A stretch of DNA of 64,000 bases from assembly GCA_038396625.1 (NCBI GenBank), contig CP121688.1, positions 3,410,001 to 3,474,000 on the forward strand, written 5' to 3'. Source of the stretch: G038396625 sp038396625 (GTDB taxonomy: Bacteria > Bacillota > Clostridia > Peptostreptococcales > Thermotaleaceae). The notes under the pieces were generated by a model. It worked only from the letters and a program-made list of their open reading frames with translations. It had not been told where the DNA came from and ran no database searches. Both the position numbers and the translations under genes were made by a program. Shown here one piece after another: positions 36,101 to 44,736 of the stretch; within the stretch, counting starts at the first letter, position 1; the number at the start of each line of letters is the position of its first letter.

Positions 36101-36597
36101 AAAGCATTTCCAAACTTGTCTCTATACTCTCTATATTCATTTTCAGTCAATAACTGCTTGTAACTTAACGATGTATCTGCTGGATCTGTTACAATATAAG
36201 ACGCAAAATACAGCACTTTCTCTAATGAACGTGGAGACATATCTAAAAGCAATCCCATTCTACTAGGTATTCCTTTGAAATACCATATATGAGATACGGG
36301 GGCAGCTAATTCTATATGCCCCATTCTCTCACGTCTTACCTTTGATTTTGTGACTTCAACACCACATCGATCACAAACTACACCCTTATATCTAACTCTT
36401 TTGTATTTTCCACAGTGACATTCCCAGTCCTTTGTGGGACCAAATATTTTCTCACAAAATAATCCTTCTTTTTCTGGTTTTAAGGTACGATAGTTAATGG
36501 TTTCTGGTTTCTTTACTTCTCCCTTTGACCAACTTCTAATCTTTTCAGGAGAAGCAAGACCAATTTTAATTGATTCAAAATTATTTAATTCGAACAA
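33109..36597 (-). CDS. rpoC: DNA-directed RNA polymerase subunit beta' (TTG start)
   Basis: 1162 residues. The zinc-binding site CHCGKYKRVRYKGVVCDRC is near residue 60. The catalytic motif NADFDGDQMAVH holds the three magnesium-binding aspartates. A second zinc site is seen in CKTRHGVCAQCYG. The start is TTG at 36597, nine bases after GGGAG, a start codon also used by Bacillus rpoC. It follows rpoB by 65 bases. Confidence 0.98.
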   Translation of the reverse strand: MFELNNFESIKIGLASPEKIRSWSKGEVKKPETINYRTLKPEKEGLFCEKIFGPTKDWECHCGKYKRVRYKGVVCDRCGVEVTKSKVRRERMGHIELAAPVSHIWYFKGIPSRMGLLLDMSPRSLEKVLYFASYIVTDPADTSLSYKQLLTENEYREYRDKFGNAFKASMGAEAIKDILSHIDIEKLSKELKLKLRDSSGQKKIRAIRRLEVVEAFKSSTNKPEWMILDVIPVIPPDLRPMVQLDGGRFATSDLNDLYRRVINRNNRLKRLLDLGAPDIIVRNEKRMLQEAVDALIDNGRRGRPVTGPGNRPLKSLSDMLKGKQGRFRQNLLGKRVDYSGRSVIVVGPELRFYQCGLPKKMALELFKPFIMKRLVNDGHAHNIKSAKRMVERVRPEVWDVLEEVIKEHPVLLNRAPTLHRLGIQAFEPILVEGKAIKLHPLVCTAYNADFDGDQMAVHVPLSVEAQAEARFLMLSINNILAPKDGSPITTPTQDMVLGSYYLTVEVADEPGEGMVFKDFDEMLMAYQNKAVGLHARVKVRRRLSEDDPGKLVESTVGRFIFNEKIPQNLGFVDREKDLYALEVDFLCDKKTLGKVIDKCFRVHGNTVTALLLDHIKQLGFHYSTIGAITISVSDMEIPKEKAELISLADEKVDKYEKAYRRGLISDEERYEKVIQTWQETTEKVTDALMASLGGMNNVFIMAHSGARGSKNQIRQLGGMRGLMANASGHTEEIPIKSNFREGLSVLEYFISTHGARKGLADTALRTADSGYLTRRLVDVSQDVIIREYDCGTREGIDVEDFKDGNELIEPLYDRIVGRYALEDIKHPETGEIIVEANHEILERHADKIIAAGITKVKIRTVLHCKTRHGVCAQCYGRNLATGEAVNVGEAVGIIAAQSIGEPGTQLTMRTFHTGGVAGNDITQGLPRVEELFEARKPKGLAIITEIPGTVSINETKKNREVIITGNDGEQRTYSIPYGSRIKVREGQIIAAGDEVTEGSVNPHDILKIKGVSGVQEYLVKEVQRVYRLQGVDINDKHIEVIVRQMIARVKIEDSGDTELLPGGLCNIHDFEETNRMVEEDDLKPATGKRVLLGITKASLATESFLSAASFQETTRVLTEAAIKGKEDHLIGLKENVIIGKLIPAGTGMKRYKNIAIEHNIVE

Positions 36598-36662
36598 GGA
36601 GTTTCTCTCCCTTCATTACATTATGGATTAAAGATTGTAATTTCAAAATCCTATTTGTATTT

Positions 36663-39600
36663 TTAAAAATCATCATCTTCATAACCTATATACTCAGTAT
36701 AATCTTCCTCATTGTCACGATCATAATCATAATCTCCAGGATATTCGCTGTCATTATCAGCTTCTCCTGTTGCATTGCCATCTTCTTCTACATTTTCGTC
36801 ATTTTCTTCATAAGAATTGTATTCTTCTCCGTCAAGGATTACATCCAAGTCACTTGTATCATCTTCTACAGATTCTTTGATTTCTATTTCTGCGTCTTCT
36901 GCTGTAAGTACCTTCACATCTAAAGCCAAACTCTGCAATTCTTTAATCAATACTTTGAAAGATTCTGGAACCCCTGGCTCTGGAATATTTTCACCCTTTA
37001 CAATAGATTCATATGCTTTTACACGACCTACTACATCGTCTGATTTAACCGTTAGAATTTCTTGAAGTGTATGGGCTGCTCCATAAGCTTCTAAAGCCCA
37101 AACCTCCATCTCTCCAAATCTTTGGCCACCAAACTGTGCTTTTCCTCCTAGCGGCTGCTGTGTAACCAATGAATAAGGTCCTGTACTTCTTGCATGAATT
37201 TTATCATCTACCAAATGATGCAGTTTTAACATATACATATATCCTACAGTAACACGATTATCAAAAGGCATTCCTGTTCTTCCGTCATATAGCTGCAATT
37301 TGCCATCTTCCGGATAATCAGCATCTTTTAATGCCTCTCGGATATCCTGCTCACTAGCTCCATCAAATACTGGAGTAGCTACCATCCAACCATGTTTCTT
37401 TGCTGCAAGACCTAGATGTATTTCCAAAACCTGCCCAATGTTCATACGAGACGGTACACCTAGAGGGTTTAAAACAACTTGTAGTGGCGTTCCATCTACC
37501 ATAAAAGGCATATCTTCCTCTGGAAGTATTCTTGAGATAACCCCTTTGTTTCCATGCCGTCCAGCCATTTTGTCTCCAACATTAATTTTTCTTTTTTTAG
37601 CAATGTAGCATCGAACAAGAATGTTCACTCCTGGTGGCAGTTCATCACCATTTTCTCTGGTAAATACCTTTACATCAACGATAATTCCAGATTCTCCATG
37701 AGGTACACGTAAAGATGTATCTCGTACTTCTCGTGCCTTCTCTCCAAAGATAGCTCTTAAAAGTCTTTCTTCTGCAGTTAATTCAGTTTCTCCTTTTGGT
37801 GTCACTTTTCCTACTAGGATATCTCCTGAATTTACCTCTGCACCAATTCGAATAATTCCTCTATCGTCTAAGTCCTTTAAAGCTTCTTCTCCAACATTTG
37901 GTATATCTCTTGTTATTTCTTCAGGCCCTAGCTTGGTATCTCTTGCCTCACATTCATATTCTTCAATATGTATGGAGGTAAGTACATCTTCCATTACCAA
38001 TCTTTCATTTAGCAAAATTGCATCTTCATAATTGTAGCCTTCCCATGTCATAAATCCTATTAATAAGTTTGTTCCTAATGCAATCTCCCCATTATCCGTA
38101 GAAGGTCCATCTGCAATAGGTTCGCCTTTATCAATGTGTTCGCCCTTATTAACAATAGGTCTTTGATTGATGCAGGTTCCTTGATTCGAACGTTTGAACT
38201 TTAAGAGTTTGTATCGATCACGTCCTTGATCTGCATCTCTTCTTATAACAATTTCATCAGCTGTAACACGCTCAACAATTCCAGTATTTTTCGCCAATAC
38301 CACGACACCAGAATCTTTAGCTGCCACATACTCCATCCCTGTTCCTATAATTGGCGCATCGGTTTTTAAGAGTGGTACTGCTTGCCGTTGCATGTTCGAA
38401 CCCATAAGTGCACGGTTGGCATCATCGTTTTCTAGGAACGGAATCATTGCTGTGGCAACGGAAACCATTTGTTTTGGCGATACATCCATGTAATCTATCT
38501 CATCTTTAGGCATTACGTCAATATCACCAGTTTTATTTCTTGCTGTTACACGCCGATTAACAAATCTACCTTCTTCATCCAAAGGCTCATTGGCCTGTGC
38601 AATAATAAATTTATCTTCTTCATCTGCTGTTAGATACTCTATTTTATCGGTTACAAAACCTCTTTTTTGATCTACCTTTCGATAAGGTGCTTCAATAAAT
38701 CCATATTCATTAATCCTACCATAAGTCGTTAGAGAACCAATTAATCCGATATTCGGACCTTCAGGTGTTTCTATCGGACACATTCGCCCATAATGGGATC
38801 GATGAACATCTCGGACCTCGAACCCTGCTCTTTCTCGAGACAGTCCTCCTGGCCCTAATGCAGACAATCTTCTCTTGTGAGTAAGCTCTGCTAATGGGTT
38901 TGTTTGATCCATAAATTGTGATAACTGACTACTACCAAAGAATTCTTTTATGGATGCTGCTACCGGACGAATATTGATTAATGCCTGTGGCGTAATCACA
39001 TCGATATCTTGAATGGTCATTCTTTCTTTTACAACTCTTTCCATTCTAGAAAGTCCGATTCTAAATTGATTTTGTAATAATTCACCAACAGAACGCAATC
39101 TTCTATTTCCTAAATGGTCAATATCATCGATATCTCCTATGCCATGGGCTAAATTAAGAATATAGCTTACCGAAGCAATAATATCATCAATAATGATATT
39201 TTTAGGTGATAAATCTTTCTTTCTTTCTTTTAAAGCTTCTCTAATGTCGCTTTCTTCAGTATAGGTATCTAATATTTCCTTTAATACAGGAAAGTGGACC
39301 CTTCGTTCAACATTTAAATCATCTATGTTAAAAGAAATATGTTCTTTTATATCAACGAAATGATTACCAATAACTCTTACAACTTTTCCTTCTTCACCAA
39401 AAACATGTACAACTTTAATTCCTGCGTTTTCTATATTTATTGCAGCTTCACGATCTATTTTTTGACCTTCTTCAATGTATATTTCACCCGTATAAGGATT
39501 TACAATATTTTCTGCTGCTTTCTGTCCAATAATCCTATTAAAAACTCCTAATTTCTTATTATACTTATAGCGTCCTACTTTAGCTAAATCATATCTTTTA

Positions 39601-40391
39601 GGATCAAAGAATAAAGAATCAATAAGAGACTTTGCACTTTCTACCGTTGGTGGTTCTCCCGGCCTAAGCTTCTTATAGATTTCTAAGAGCCCTTCTTCTT
39701 GAGACTTGGTATTATCTTTGTCTAATGTATGCATTAAACGTTCGTCTTCTCCTAGAAGTTGTATAATTTCTGTGTCCGTACCAAACCCTAATGCCCTAAG
39801 CAATACCGTCATAGGCTGCTTTCTTGTCCTATCTACTCTCACAGATATAATGTCATTTGAATCTGTTTCATATTCCAGCCAAGCACCACGGTTTGGTATA
39901 ATTGTAGTAGAATACAACTTCTTTCCTGTTCTATCGAACTGGACAGCATAATATGGGCCAGGTGATCTTACCAACTGCGTTACAATAACCCTTTCTGCAC
40001 CATTAATAATGAAAGTTCCTTTGTCTGTCATTAACGGGAAATCACCCATAAATACTTCCTGTTCTTTCACTTCTCCCGTTTCTTTATTGATTAGTCTCAC
40101 TTTTACTTTTAATGGAGCGGCATATGTAACATCTCTTTCTTTACACTCTTCTACCTCATATTTAGGTTCTCCATCTAATGAGTAATCAATGAACTCAAGA
40201 ATAAGATTGCCAGTATAGTCCTGGATTGGAGAGATATCTTCAAAAACTTCTCTCAAGCCCTCCCTTAGAAACCATTCATAAGATTCTCTTTGGATTTCTA
40301 TAAGGTTAGGCATCTCCACAACTTCTTCGATACTAGCATAGCTCATTCTTGTTTTTCTCCCGAACTGAATAGGATGTGGCATGTTTTTCAC
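36663..40391 (-). CDS. rpoB: DNA-directed RNA polymerase subunit beta, with acidic C-terminal tail
   Basis: 1242 residues. The rifampicin pocket SSQLSQFMDQTNPLAELTHK is of the sensitive type. Conserved switch and catalytic segments include GDKMAGRHGNKGV. After the usual C-terminus near residue 1175 there is a tail of roughly 60 residues made mostly of Asp, Glu, Asn and Tyr. It lies 735 bases after rplL and has its own promoter. Confidence 0.98.
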   Translation of the reverse strand: MKNMPHPIQFGRKTRMSYASIEEVVEMPNLIEIQRESYEWFLREGLREVFEDISPIQDYTGNLILEFIDYSLDGEPKYEVEECKERDVTYAAPLKVKVRLINKETGEVKEQEVFMGDFPLMTDKGTFIINGAERVIVTQLVRSPGPYYAVQFDRTGKKLYSTTIIPNRGAWLEYETDSNDIISVRVDRTRKQPMTVLLRALGFGTDTEIIQLLGEDERLMHTLDKDNTKSQEEGLLEIYKKLRPGEPPTVESAKSLIDSLFFDPKRYDLAKVGRYKYNKKLGVFNRIIGQKAAENIVNPYTGEIYIEEGQKIDREAAINIENAGIKVVHVFGEEGKVVRVIGNHFVDIKEHISFNIDDLNVERRVHFPVLKEILDTYTEESDIREALKERKKDLSPKNIIIDDIIASVSYILNLAHGIGDIDDIDHLGNRRLRSVGELLQNQFRIGLSRMERVVKERMTIQDIDVITPQALINIRPVAASIKEFFGSSQLSQFMDQTNPLAELTHKRRLSALGPGGLSRERAGFEVRDVHRSHYGRMCPIETPEGPNIGLIGSLTTYGRINEYGFIEAPYRKVDQKRGFVTDKIEYLTADEEDKFIIAQANEPLDEEGRFVNRRVTARNKTGDIDVMPKDEIDYMDVSPKQMVSVATAMIPFLENDDANRALMGSNMQRQAVPLLKTDAPIIGTGMEYVAAKDSGVVVLAKNTGIVERVTADEIVIRRDADQGRDRYKLLKFKRSNQGTCINQRPIVNKGEHIDKGEPIADGPSTDNGEIALGTNLLIGFMTWEGYNYEDAILLNERLVMEDVLTSIHIEEYECEARDTKLGPEEITRDIPNVGEEALKDLDDRGIIRIGAEVNSGDILVGKVTPKGETELTAEERLLRAIFGEKAREVRDTSLRVPHGESGIIVDVKVFTRENGDELPPGVNILVRCYIAKKRKINVGDKMAGRHGNKGVISRILPEEDMPFMVDGTPLQVVLNPLGVPSRMNIGQVLEIHLGLAAKKHGWMVATPVFDGASEQDIREALKDADYPEDGKLQLYDGRTGMPFDNRVTVGYMYMLKLHHLVDDKIHARSTGPYSLVTQQPLGGKAQFGGQRFGEMEVWALEAYGAAHTLQEILTVKSDDVVGRVKAYESIVKGENIPEPGVPESFKVLIKELQSLALDVKVLTAEDAEIEIKESVEDDTSDLDVILDGEEYNSYEENDENVEEDGNATGEADNDSEYPGDYDYDRDNEEDYTEYIGYEDDDF

Positions 40392-40809
40392 CCCTTGTAG
40401 TAATATAAAACATCTCTTGGCAAAACTTCACAAAAGTTTGTTTATTTGAACCTCAAGAGAGGTTTTTTGGAATGCCTTATACATAAAAATTTTGCATATA
40501 AACTACAAAATACAAAAGCTTTAGAGTAATAAATACAGAAAAGCTTTTATGTTCTATTATACGCATGGCTCTAAAATGATCTGATGTATAGAATTGTCAA
40601 TATTGTTCAAGCATGAAGAAGTTAAAAAATTCATCCAAACAAGATCCGTTTTTTATTTTTCTTTACCTTGAACCATAGGCTATCTACTAGTGTAATGTAT
40701 TGTAAAAATTAGATAAAAATACTACAATTGTCCATGCTTTATACTATTGCCATTTAAAATAATTTTTATACCAATAAATAAAAAGTTTTGCCTTCTATGG
40801 CAATATATA
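40392..40809 (-). promoter_or_regulatory. Long untranslated leader of rpoBC
   Basis: About 410 transcribed bases without a supportable gene. It includes a small hairpin AACCTC-TCTT-GAGGTT (near 40451-40466) and AAACTT/AAGTTT inverted repeats close to rpoB. A regulatory role is possible but not shown. Confidence 0.4.
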
Positions 40810-40838
40810 ATGCTATCACAAACTTTGTTTGTTGTCAA
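40810..40838 (-). promoter_or_regulatory. Promoter of rpoB-rpoC
   Basis: TTGACA (40833-40838), 17 bases, TAGCAT (40810-40815) on the minus strand. It lies downstream of two hairpins that end the rplJ-rplL transcript. Confidence 0.7.
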
Positions 40839-40970
40839 GCATTGGTTTTTATGTTATAATGTATTATATCTAATGAATTTTATCTGTTTGAATTCTTATG
40901 GAACATAGAAGGGAAATTATACTACTCTTAAAATTATAACGAGCAAGGAATGATTTTTTTGTTCCTTTTA

Positions 40971-40996
40971 AAAATCTTCTTTTTTAAGAAGATTTT
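40971..40996. terminator. Second terminator-like hairpin in the rplL-rpoB gap
   Basis: Stem AAAATCTTCTT (40971-40981) with AAGAAGATTTT (40986-40996), loop TTTT, with A/T tracts on both sides. It could act on either strand. Confidence 0.5.
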
Positions 40997-41075
40997 CTTT
41001 TTATGACTTGGAATCAGTTATAAAATTTCAATGACCCGTAGTAGATTGAAAATAGATTTTGTTTTCTGTATGAAA

Positions 41076-41113
41076 AATAAAAAGGTACTCTGGATCACTC
41101 CAGAGTCCCTTTT
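41076..41113 (-). terminator. Terminator after rplJ-rplL
   Basis: Minus-strand hairpin with stem ACTCTGGA and TCCAGAGT (flanked by G/C pairs), followed by TTTTTATTTTT. It lies just after the rplL stop. Confidence 0.85.
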
Positions 41114-41126
41114 CATTTATATTTGA

Positions 41127-41492
41127 TTACTTAAGTTCTACACCTGCTCCTACTTCTTCTAACTTCGCTTTCATTTCTTCTGCTTCTTCTTTAGAAACAG
41201 CTTCTTTTACTGTTTTAGGAGCTCCATCAACTAATTCTTTTGCTTCTTTTAATCCAAGTCCTGTAATCTCTCTTACAACTTTGATTACTTTAATCTTTTG
41301 TGATCCAGCACTTGCTAATACAACATCGAAGTCAGTTTTTTCTTCTGCTGCTGGTGCTGCTGCTGCACCTCCAGCAACCGCAACTGGTGCTGCTGCTGAT
41401 ACACCAAACTCTTCTTCACATGCTTTTACTAATTCATTTAACTCTAATACTGTCATACCTTTTATCGCTTCAATAATTTGCTCTTTTGTCAT
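41127..41492 (-). CDS. rplL: 50S ribosomal protein L7/L12
   Basis: 121 residues. An N-terminal dimer domain, an Ala-rich hinge (about 36-50) and the C-terminal factor-binding domain KIKVIKVVREITGLGLKEAKELVDGAPK are all present. It recruits EF-Tu and EF-G to the stalk. It lies 36 bases after rplJ, and the terminator after it separates it from rpoBC. Confidence 0.98.
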   Translation of the reverse strand: MTKEQIIEAIKGMTVLELNELVKACEEEFGVSAAAPVAVAGGAAAAPAAEEKTDFDVVLASAGSQKIKVIKVVREITGLGLKEAKELVDGAPKTVKEAVSKEEAEEMKAKLEEVGAGVELK

Positions 41493-41528
41493 TGAAAATA
41501 CACCTCCGGAAATTTTAAATAATAATTA

Positions 41529-42032
41529 TTATGCTTCTGCGCCGCCTTCATTTTTATCAGCAATTGCTTGCAGTAAGTAAGCAAGATTAGATATTGGTGA
41601 TTTAATGCTTCCAAGGAATTTGGCAAGCAACACTTCTCTTGAAGGAATTTCTGCGATCTCTTTAATTTTTTGAATATCACAGTATTGTCCTTCTACCAAA
41701 CCTGCTTTTAATTCAAGTGCTTTATGATCTTTTGCAAAATCATTTAAAATCTTTGCAGGAGTTACAGGATCTTCATACCCAAAAGCAATCGCATTAGGTC
41801 CTGTTAAGTCTCCTAATAAAGCTTCAAATCCTGTTTCCTTTGCAGCCAATCTTGTCAAAGTATTTTTATAAACTTTGTATTCTACACCAGCTTCGCGCAT
41901 TTTTTTTCTTAATTCAGTGGCTTCTTCTACACTAATGCCTCGATAGTCCACGATTACTGCTGATTGAGCTTTGTTGAATTTTTCTTTGATTTCTTCTACA
42001 ACCTGCTTTTTTACTTCTAAGTTATTTGACAT
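41529..42032 (-). CDS. rplJ: 50S ribosomal protein L10
   Basis: 167 residues. The rRNA-binding part has QSAVIVDYRGISVEEATELRKKMREAGVEYKVYKNTL. The C-terminal helix carries the L7/L12 dimers. Its leader is an L10 autoregulatory element. ATG at 42032 is preceded by AGGAGGTG. Confidence 0.98.
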   Translation of the reverse strand: MSNNLEVKKQVVEEIKEKFNKAQSAVIVDYRGISVEEATELRKKMREAGVEYKVYKNTLTRLAAKETGFEALLGDLTGPNAIAFGYEDPVTPAKILNDFAKDHKALELKAGLVEGQYCDIQKIKEIAEIPSREVLLAKFLGSIKSPISNLAYLLQAIADKNEGGAEA

Positions 42033-42089
42033 TTAGATGTCCACCTCCTCTGCAATTTAAAAATTGCTAAGTGCGTTCTGTTATATAAA

Positions 42090-42205
42090 TAACAGAACCT
42101 CTCTACCGTAGACATAGAGAGGTTCATATAGCGTTCGATCATCTATAGATAACTACCTCGGTAGGCAAATTTTAAACCTAATCGGCACCTACTGTCTACG
42201 GTTTA
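42090..42205 (-). ncRNA. L10 leader (autoregulatory element of rplJ-rplL)
   Basis: The 5' part CCGTAGACAGTAGGTGCC followed by CCTACCGAGGTAG resembles the L10-L12 binding leader of Firmicutes. ACCGTAGACA (complement of 42193-42202) can pair with TGTCTACGGT (complement of 42105-42114), which forms the loop side of a downstream hairpin AACCTCTCTA/TAGAGAGGTT. The two pairings exclude each other, as in an attenuator. Confidence 0.8.
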
Positions 42206-42233
42206 TATTCAACTTTTATTAACAACATTACTG

Positions 42234-42262
42234 ATTATACCATTGCGCCTTTAGGGTGTCAA
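42234..42262 (-). promoter_or_regulatory. Consensus promoter of rplJ-rplL
   Basis: TTGACA (42257-42262), 17 bases, TATAAT (42234-42239) on the minus strand; both hexamers perfect. It lies in the rplA-rplJ gap. Confidence 0.92.
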
Positions 42263-42280
42263 TGGGAAAAAAGTGGTTGA

Positions 42281-42979
42281 TTACTCTGTTACTTTTACTG
42301 TATTTATTTTAATACCAGGGCCCATTGTACTTGTTACAATAATACTTCTTAGATATTGTCCTTTTGCAGCCGCTGGCTTTGCTTTTATAATCGCACCCAT
42401 TAATGCTTTGAAGTTGTCTGATAATTTCTCAGCTCCAAAGGATACTTTCCCAATAGGTACATGGATAATATTTGTTTTGTCTAATCTATATTCAACCTTA
42501 CCTGCTTTAATTTCTTTAACAGCCTTTTCAATATCAAAAGTAACTGTACCTGATTTTGGATTTGGCATTAAGCCTTTTGGTCCTAGTACTCTACCTAATC
42601 TACCTACAAGACCCATCATATCTGGTGTAGCAACTACTATGTCAAAATCAAACCAATTTTCTTTTTGGATTTTTTCGACCATATCTTCTGCGCCAACATA
42701 ATCTGCGCCAGCCATTTCAGCTTCTTTTTGCTTTTCACCTTTTGCAAACACTAATACTTTTCTCGTTTTACCTGTACCATGTGGTAATACAATGGCACCC
42801 CTAACCTGTTGGTCTGCATGTCTTGAGTCAACACCTAATTTTACATGGGCTTCAACTGTTTCATCAAATTTAGCTTTTGCAGTATTTACAACAAGTTCTA
42901 ATGCTTCTTGAGGTTCATAAGCATTTGTTCTATCAATTAACTTCATACTTTCTTGATACTTTTTGCCTCTTTTTGGCAT
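42281..42979 (-). CDS. rplA: 50S ribosomal protein L1
   Basis: 232 residues. It contains VKLGVDSRHADQQVRGAIVLPHGTGKT and the signature GRLGRVLGPKGLMPNPKSGT. It forms the mobile L1 stalk at the E site. It lies after rplK. Confidence 0.98.
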   Translation of the reverse strand: MPKRGKKYQESMKLIDRTNAYEPQEALELVVNTAKAKFDETVEAHVKLGVDSRHADQQVRGAIVLPHGTGKTRKVLVFAKGEKQKEAEMAGADYVGAEDMVEKIQKENWFDFDIVVATPDMMGLVGRLGRVLGPKGLMPNPKSGTVTFDIEKAVKEIKAGKVEYRLDKTNIIHVPIGKVSFGAEKLSDNFKALMGAIIKAKPAAAKGQYLRSIIVTSTMGPGIKINTVKVTE

Positions 42980-43047
42980 ATAAATTACCTCCCTTGTGGT
43001 CTAAACGGTTTCTGAGAATACCTCCCACGTGATTGCTTCTGGTTTTA

Positions 43048-43473
43048 TTATTCTTCTACAACAATACCCATACTTCTAGCAGTACCTTTAATCATACTAA
43101 TAGCTGTCTCTAGACTGCCTGCATTAAGATCTGGCATTTTTTGCTCAGCTATTTCTTTTACCTTATCTATTGAAATCGTTGCAACCTTTGTTTTATTAGG
43201 CACACCTGAACCGCTTTGAATATTTACTGCTTTCTTTAGCAATACAGCAGCTGGTGGTGTTTTTGTGATAAAGGTAAATGATCTATCTTGGTAAACTGTA
43301 ATAACTACTGGTATAATAAGCCCAGCTTGATCTGCAGTTTTGGCATTGAATTCTTTACAAAATTGCATGATATTCACACCTTGTTGTCCAAGTGCTGGAC
43401 CTACTGGTGGTGCTGGAGTAGCTTTTCCTGCAGGAATTTGTAGTTTTACATATCCTGTAACTTTTTTAGCCAT
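43048..43473 (-). CDS. rplK: 50S ribosomal protein L11
   Basis: 141 residues. The proline-rich linker PAGKATPAPPVGPALGQQG is the target of thiopeptide antibiotics and is unchanged. The C-terminal RNA-binding domain ends with GTARSMGIVVEE. It follows nusG. Confidence 0.98.
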   Translation of the reverse strand: MAKKVTGYVKLQIPAGKATPAPPVGPALGQQGVNIMQFCKEFNAKTADQAGLIIPVVITVYQDRSFTFITKTPPAAVLLKKAVNIQSGSGVPNKTKVATISIDKVKEIAEQKMPDLNAGSLETAISMIKGTARSMGIVVEE

Positions 43474-43627
43474 TGATACACCTCCTCATTTCTTTTGTTG
43501 CATCTATACATGCATACAAATCTTATTATTTATTTAAAAGCTAAATAGCTTTTTAAAAACAAACAATTATATTTCTATTTATGATCATTGTAGCTTGACG
43601 GTTCTTTTACCTCTTTTGAAAATGAAA

Positions 43628-44146
43628 CTATAACTTCTCTACCTGTGTAAAGTCAAGTTCAACCGGCGTTTCCCGTCCAAACATAGAAATTAGAACCTTT
43701 AATATTTGCTTCTCTAAATTAATTCCTTTCACAACCCCAATAAAGCTTTCAAATGGTCCCGACGTAACCTTTACTGTATCTCCTACAACCATATCTATTT
43801 CTGCAATCGGCTCTTCTATACCCATATTTTTCACTTCATCATCACTTAAGGGAATTGGCTTGGAACCCGGCCCTACAAATCCTGTAACGCCTCTTGTGTT
43901 TCTAACAACATACCAAGACTCATCATTCATCATCATTTTCACAAGAACATATCCAGGAAAAATCTTCTTTAGTTTTGTTTTTTTCTTTCCATTTTTTATT
44001 TCTATTTTTTCTTCTGTGGGTACAACAATCTCTTTAATTACTTCTTCCATGCCCCTATTCTCAACAAGTTTTTCAATGTTTGCTTTCACCTTGTTTTCAT
44101 GTCCAGAATAGGTATGAACAACATACCATTTCGCCTTTTCCGACAT
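43628..44146 (-). CDS. nusG: Transcription termination/antitermination factor NusG
   Basis: 172 residues. The NGN domain has WYVVHTYSGHENKVKANIEK and GYVLVKMMMNDESWYVVRNT; the KOW domain is GPFESFIGVVKGINLEKQ. It binds RNA polymerase and regulates pausing. It lies between secE and rplK. Confidence 0.98.
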   Translation of the reverse strand: MSEKAKWYVVHTYSGHENKVKANIEKLVENRGMEEVIKEIVVPTEEKIEIKNGKKKTKLKKIFPGYVLVKMMMNDESWYVVRNTRGVTGFVGPGSKPIPLSDDEVKNMGIEEPIAEIDMVVGDTVKVTSGPFESFIGVVKGINLEKQILKVLISMFGRETPVELDFTQVEKL

Positions 44147-44195
44147 ATTTTAGAGCAGCCATACCTTATAGCACAACTTGCTCTTCCCTCCCTTA

Positions 44196-44414
44196 CTATT
44201 TTATAATAAGTTGAAGAGCTTTTCCAAATATTGTATCAACTAACCATATTCCAACTGCTGCAATTGTACATGTCACCAGTACGACTGAAGTATATGAAGT
44301 CAAGTCTTTTTTCGTTGGCCAAATTACCTTTTTCAGTTCTGCTTTTACATTTCTGAAAAATTTCCCCACACTTTTTGTTTTCCCGATGTTCTTTGTATTT
44401 GTTTGTACTGCCAT
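44196..44414 (-). CDS. secE: Protein translocase subunit SecE
   Basis: 72 residues. One membrane span near residues 43-62 follows the amphipathic helix KKVIWPTKKDLTSYT, the typical one-span form of Firmicutes. It stabilises SecY. It lies between rpmG and nusG. Confidence 0.96.
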   Translation of the reverse strand: MAVQTNTKNIGKTKSVGKFFRNVKAELKKVIWPTKKDLTSYTSVVLVTCTIAAVGIWLVDTIFGKALQLIIK

Positions 44415-44472
44415 ATACCATTCACATCCTTATGTGTTGATTATACTTGTAACATCCATCTAAAATTAAGGA

Positions 44473-44622
44473 TTACTTTGTTTCTTTGTGAGTCGTATGT
44501 GTCTTACAGAATTTACAGTATTTTTTCATTTCTAGTCTTTCGGGGTCATTTTTTTTATTTTTCATTGTATGATAATTTCTTTGTTTACATTCTGTACATG
44601 CTAAAGTCACTTTTACCCTCAT
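44473..44622 (-). CDS. rpmG: 50S ribosomal protein L33, zinc-binding form
   Basis: 49 residues from ATG 44622, preceded by TTAGGAGGTG. Zinc ligands C9, C12, C36 and C39 are intact. It is the usual first gene of rpmG-secE-nusG. Confidence 0.97.
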   Translation of the reverse strand: MRVKVTLACTECKQRNYHTMKNKKNDPERLEMKKYCKFCKTHTTHKETK

Positions 44623-44707
44623 TTGTACACCTCCTAAAGCCTTTGTGTTTATTTCAACCATCTCGCAATTCGACGCAGATATCTCCTTATGATACCATTA
44701 CCTAATA

Positions 44708-44736
44708 AACCTATCATAATTTTTTATGGATGTCAA
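44708..44736 (-). promoter_or_regulatory. Promoter of rpmG-secE-nusG-rplK-rplA
   Basis: TTGACA (44731-44736), 17 bases, TAGGTT (44708-44713) on the minus strand. Confidence 0.6.

Noticed and set aside
38870..38990. Rifampicin-resistance changes in rpoB
   Set aside because: The pocket residues around SSQLSQFMDQTNPLAELTHK are of the sensitive type.
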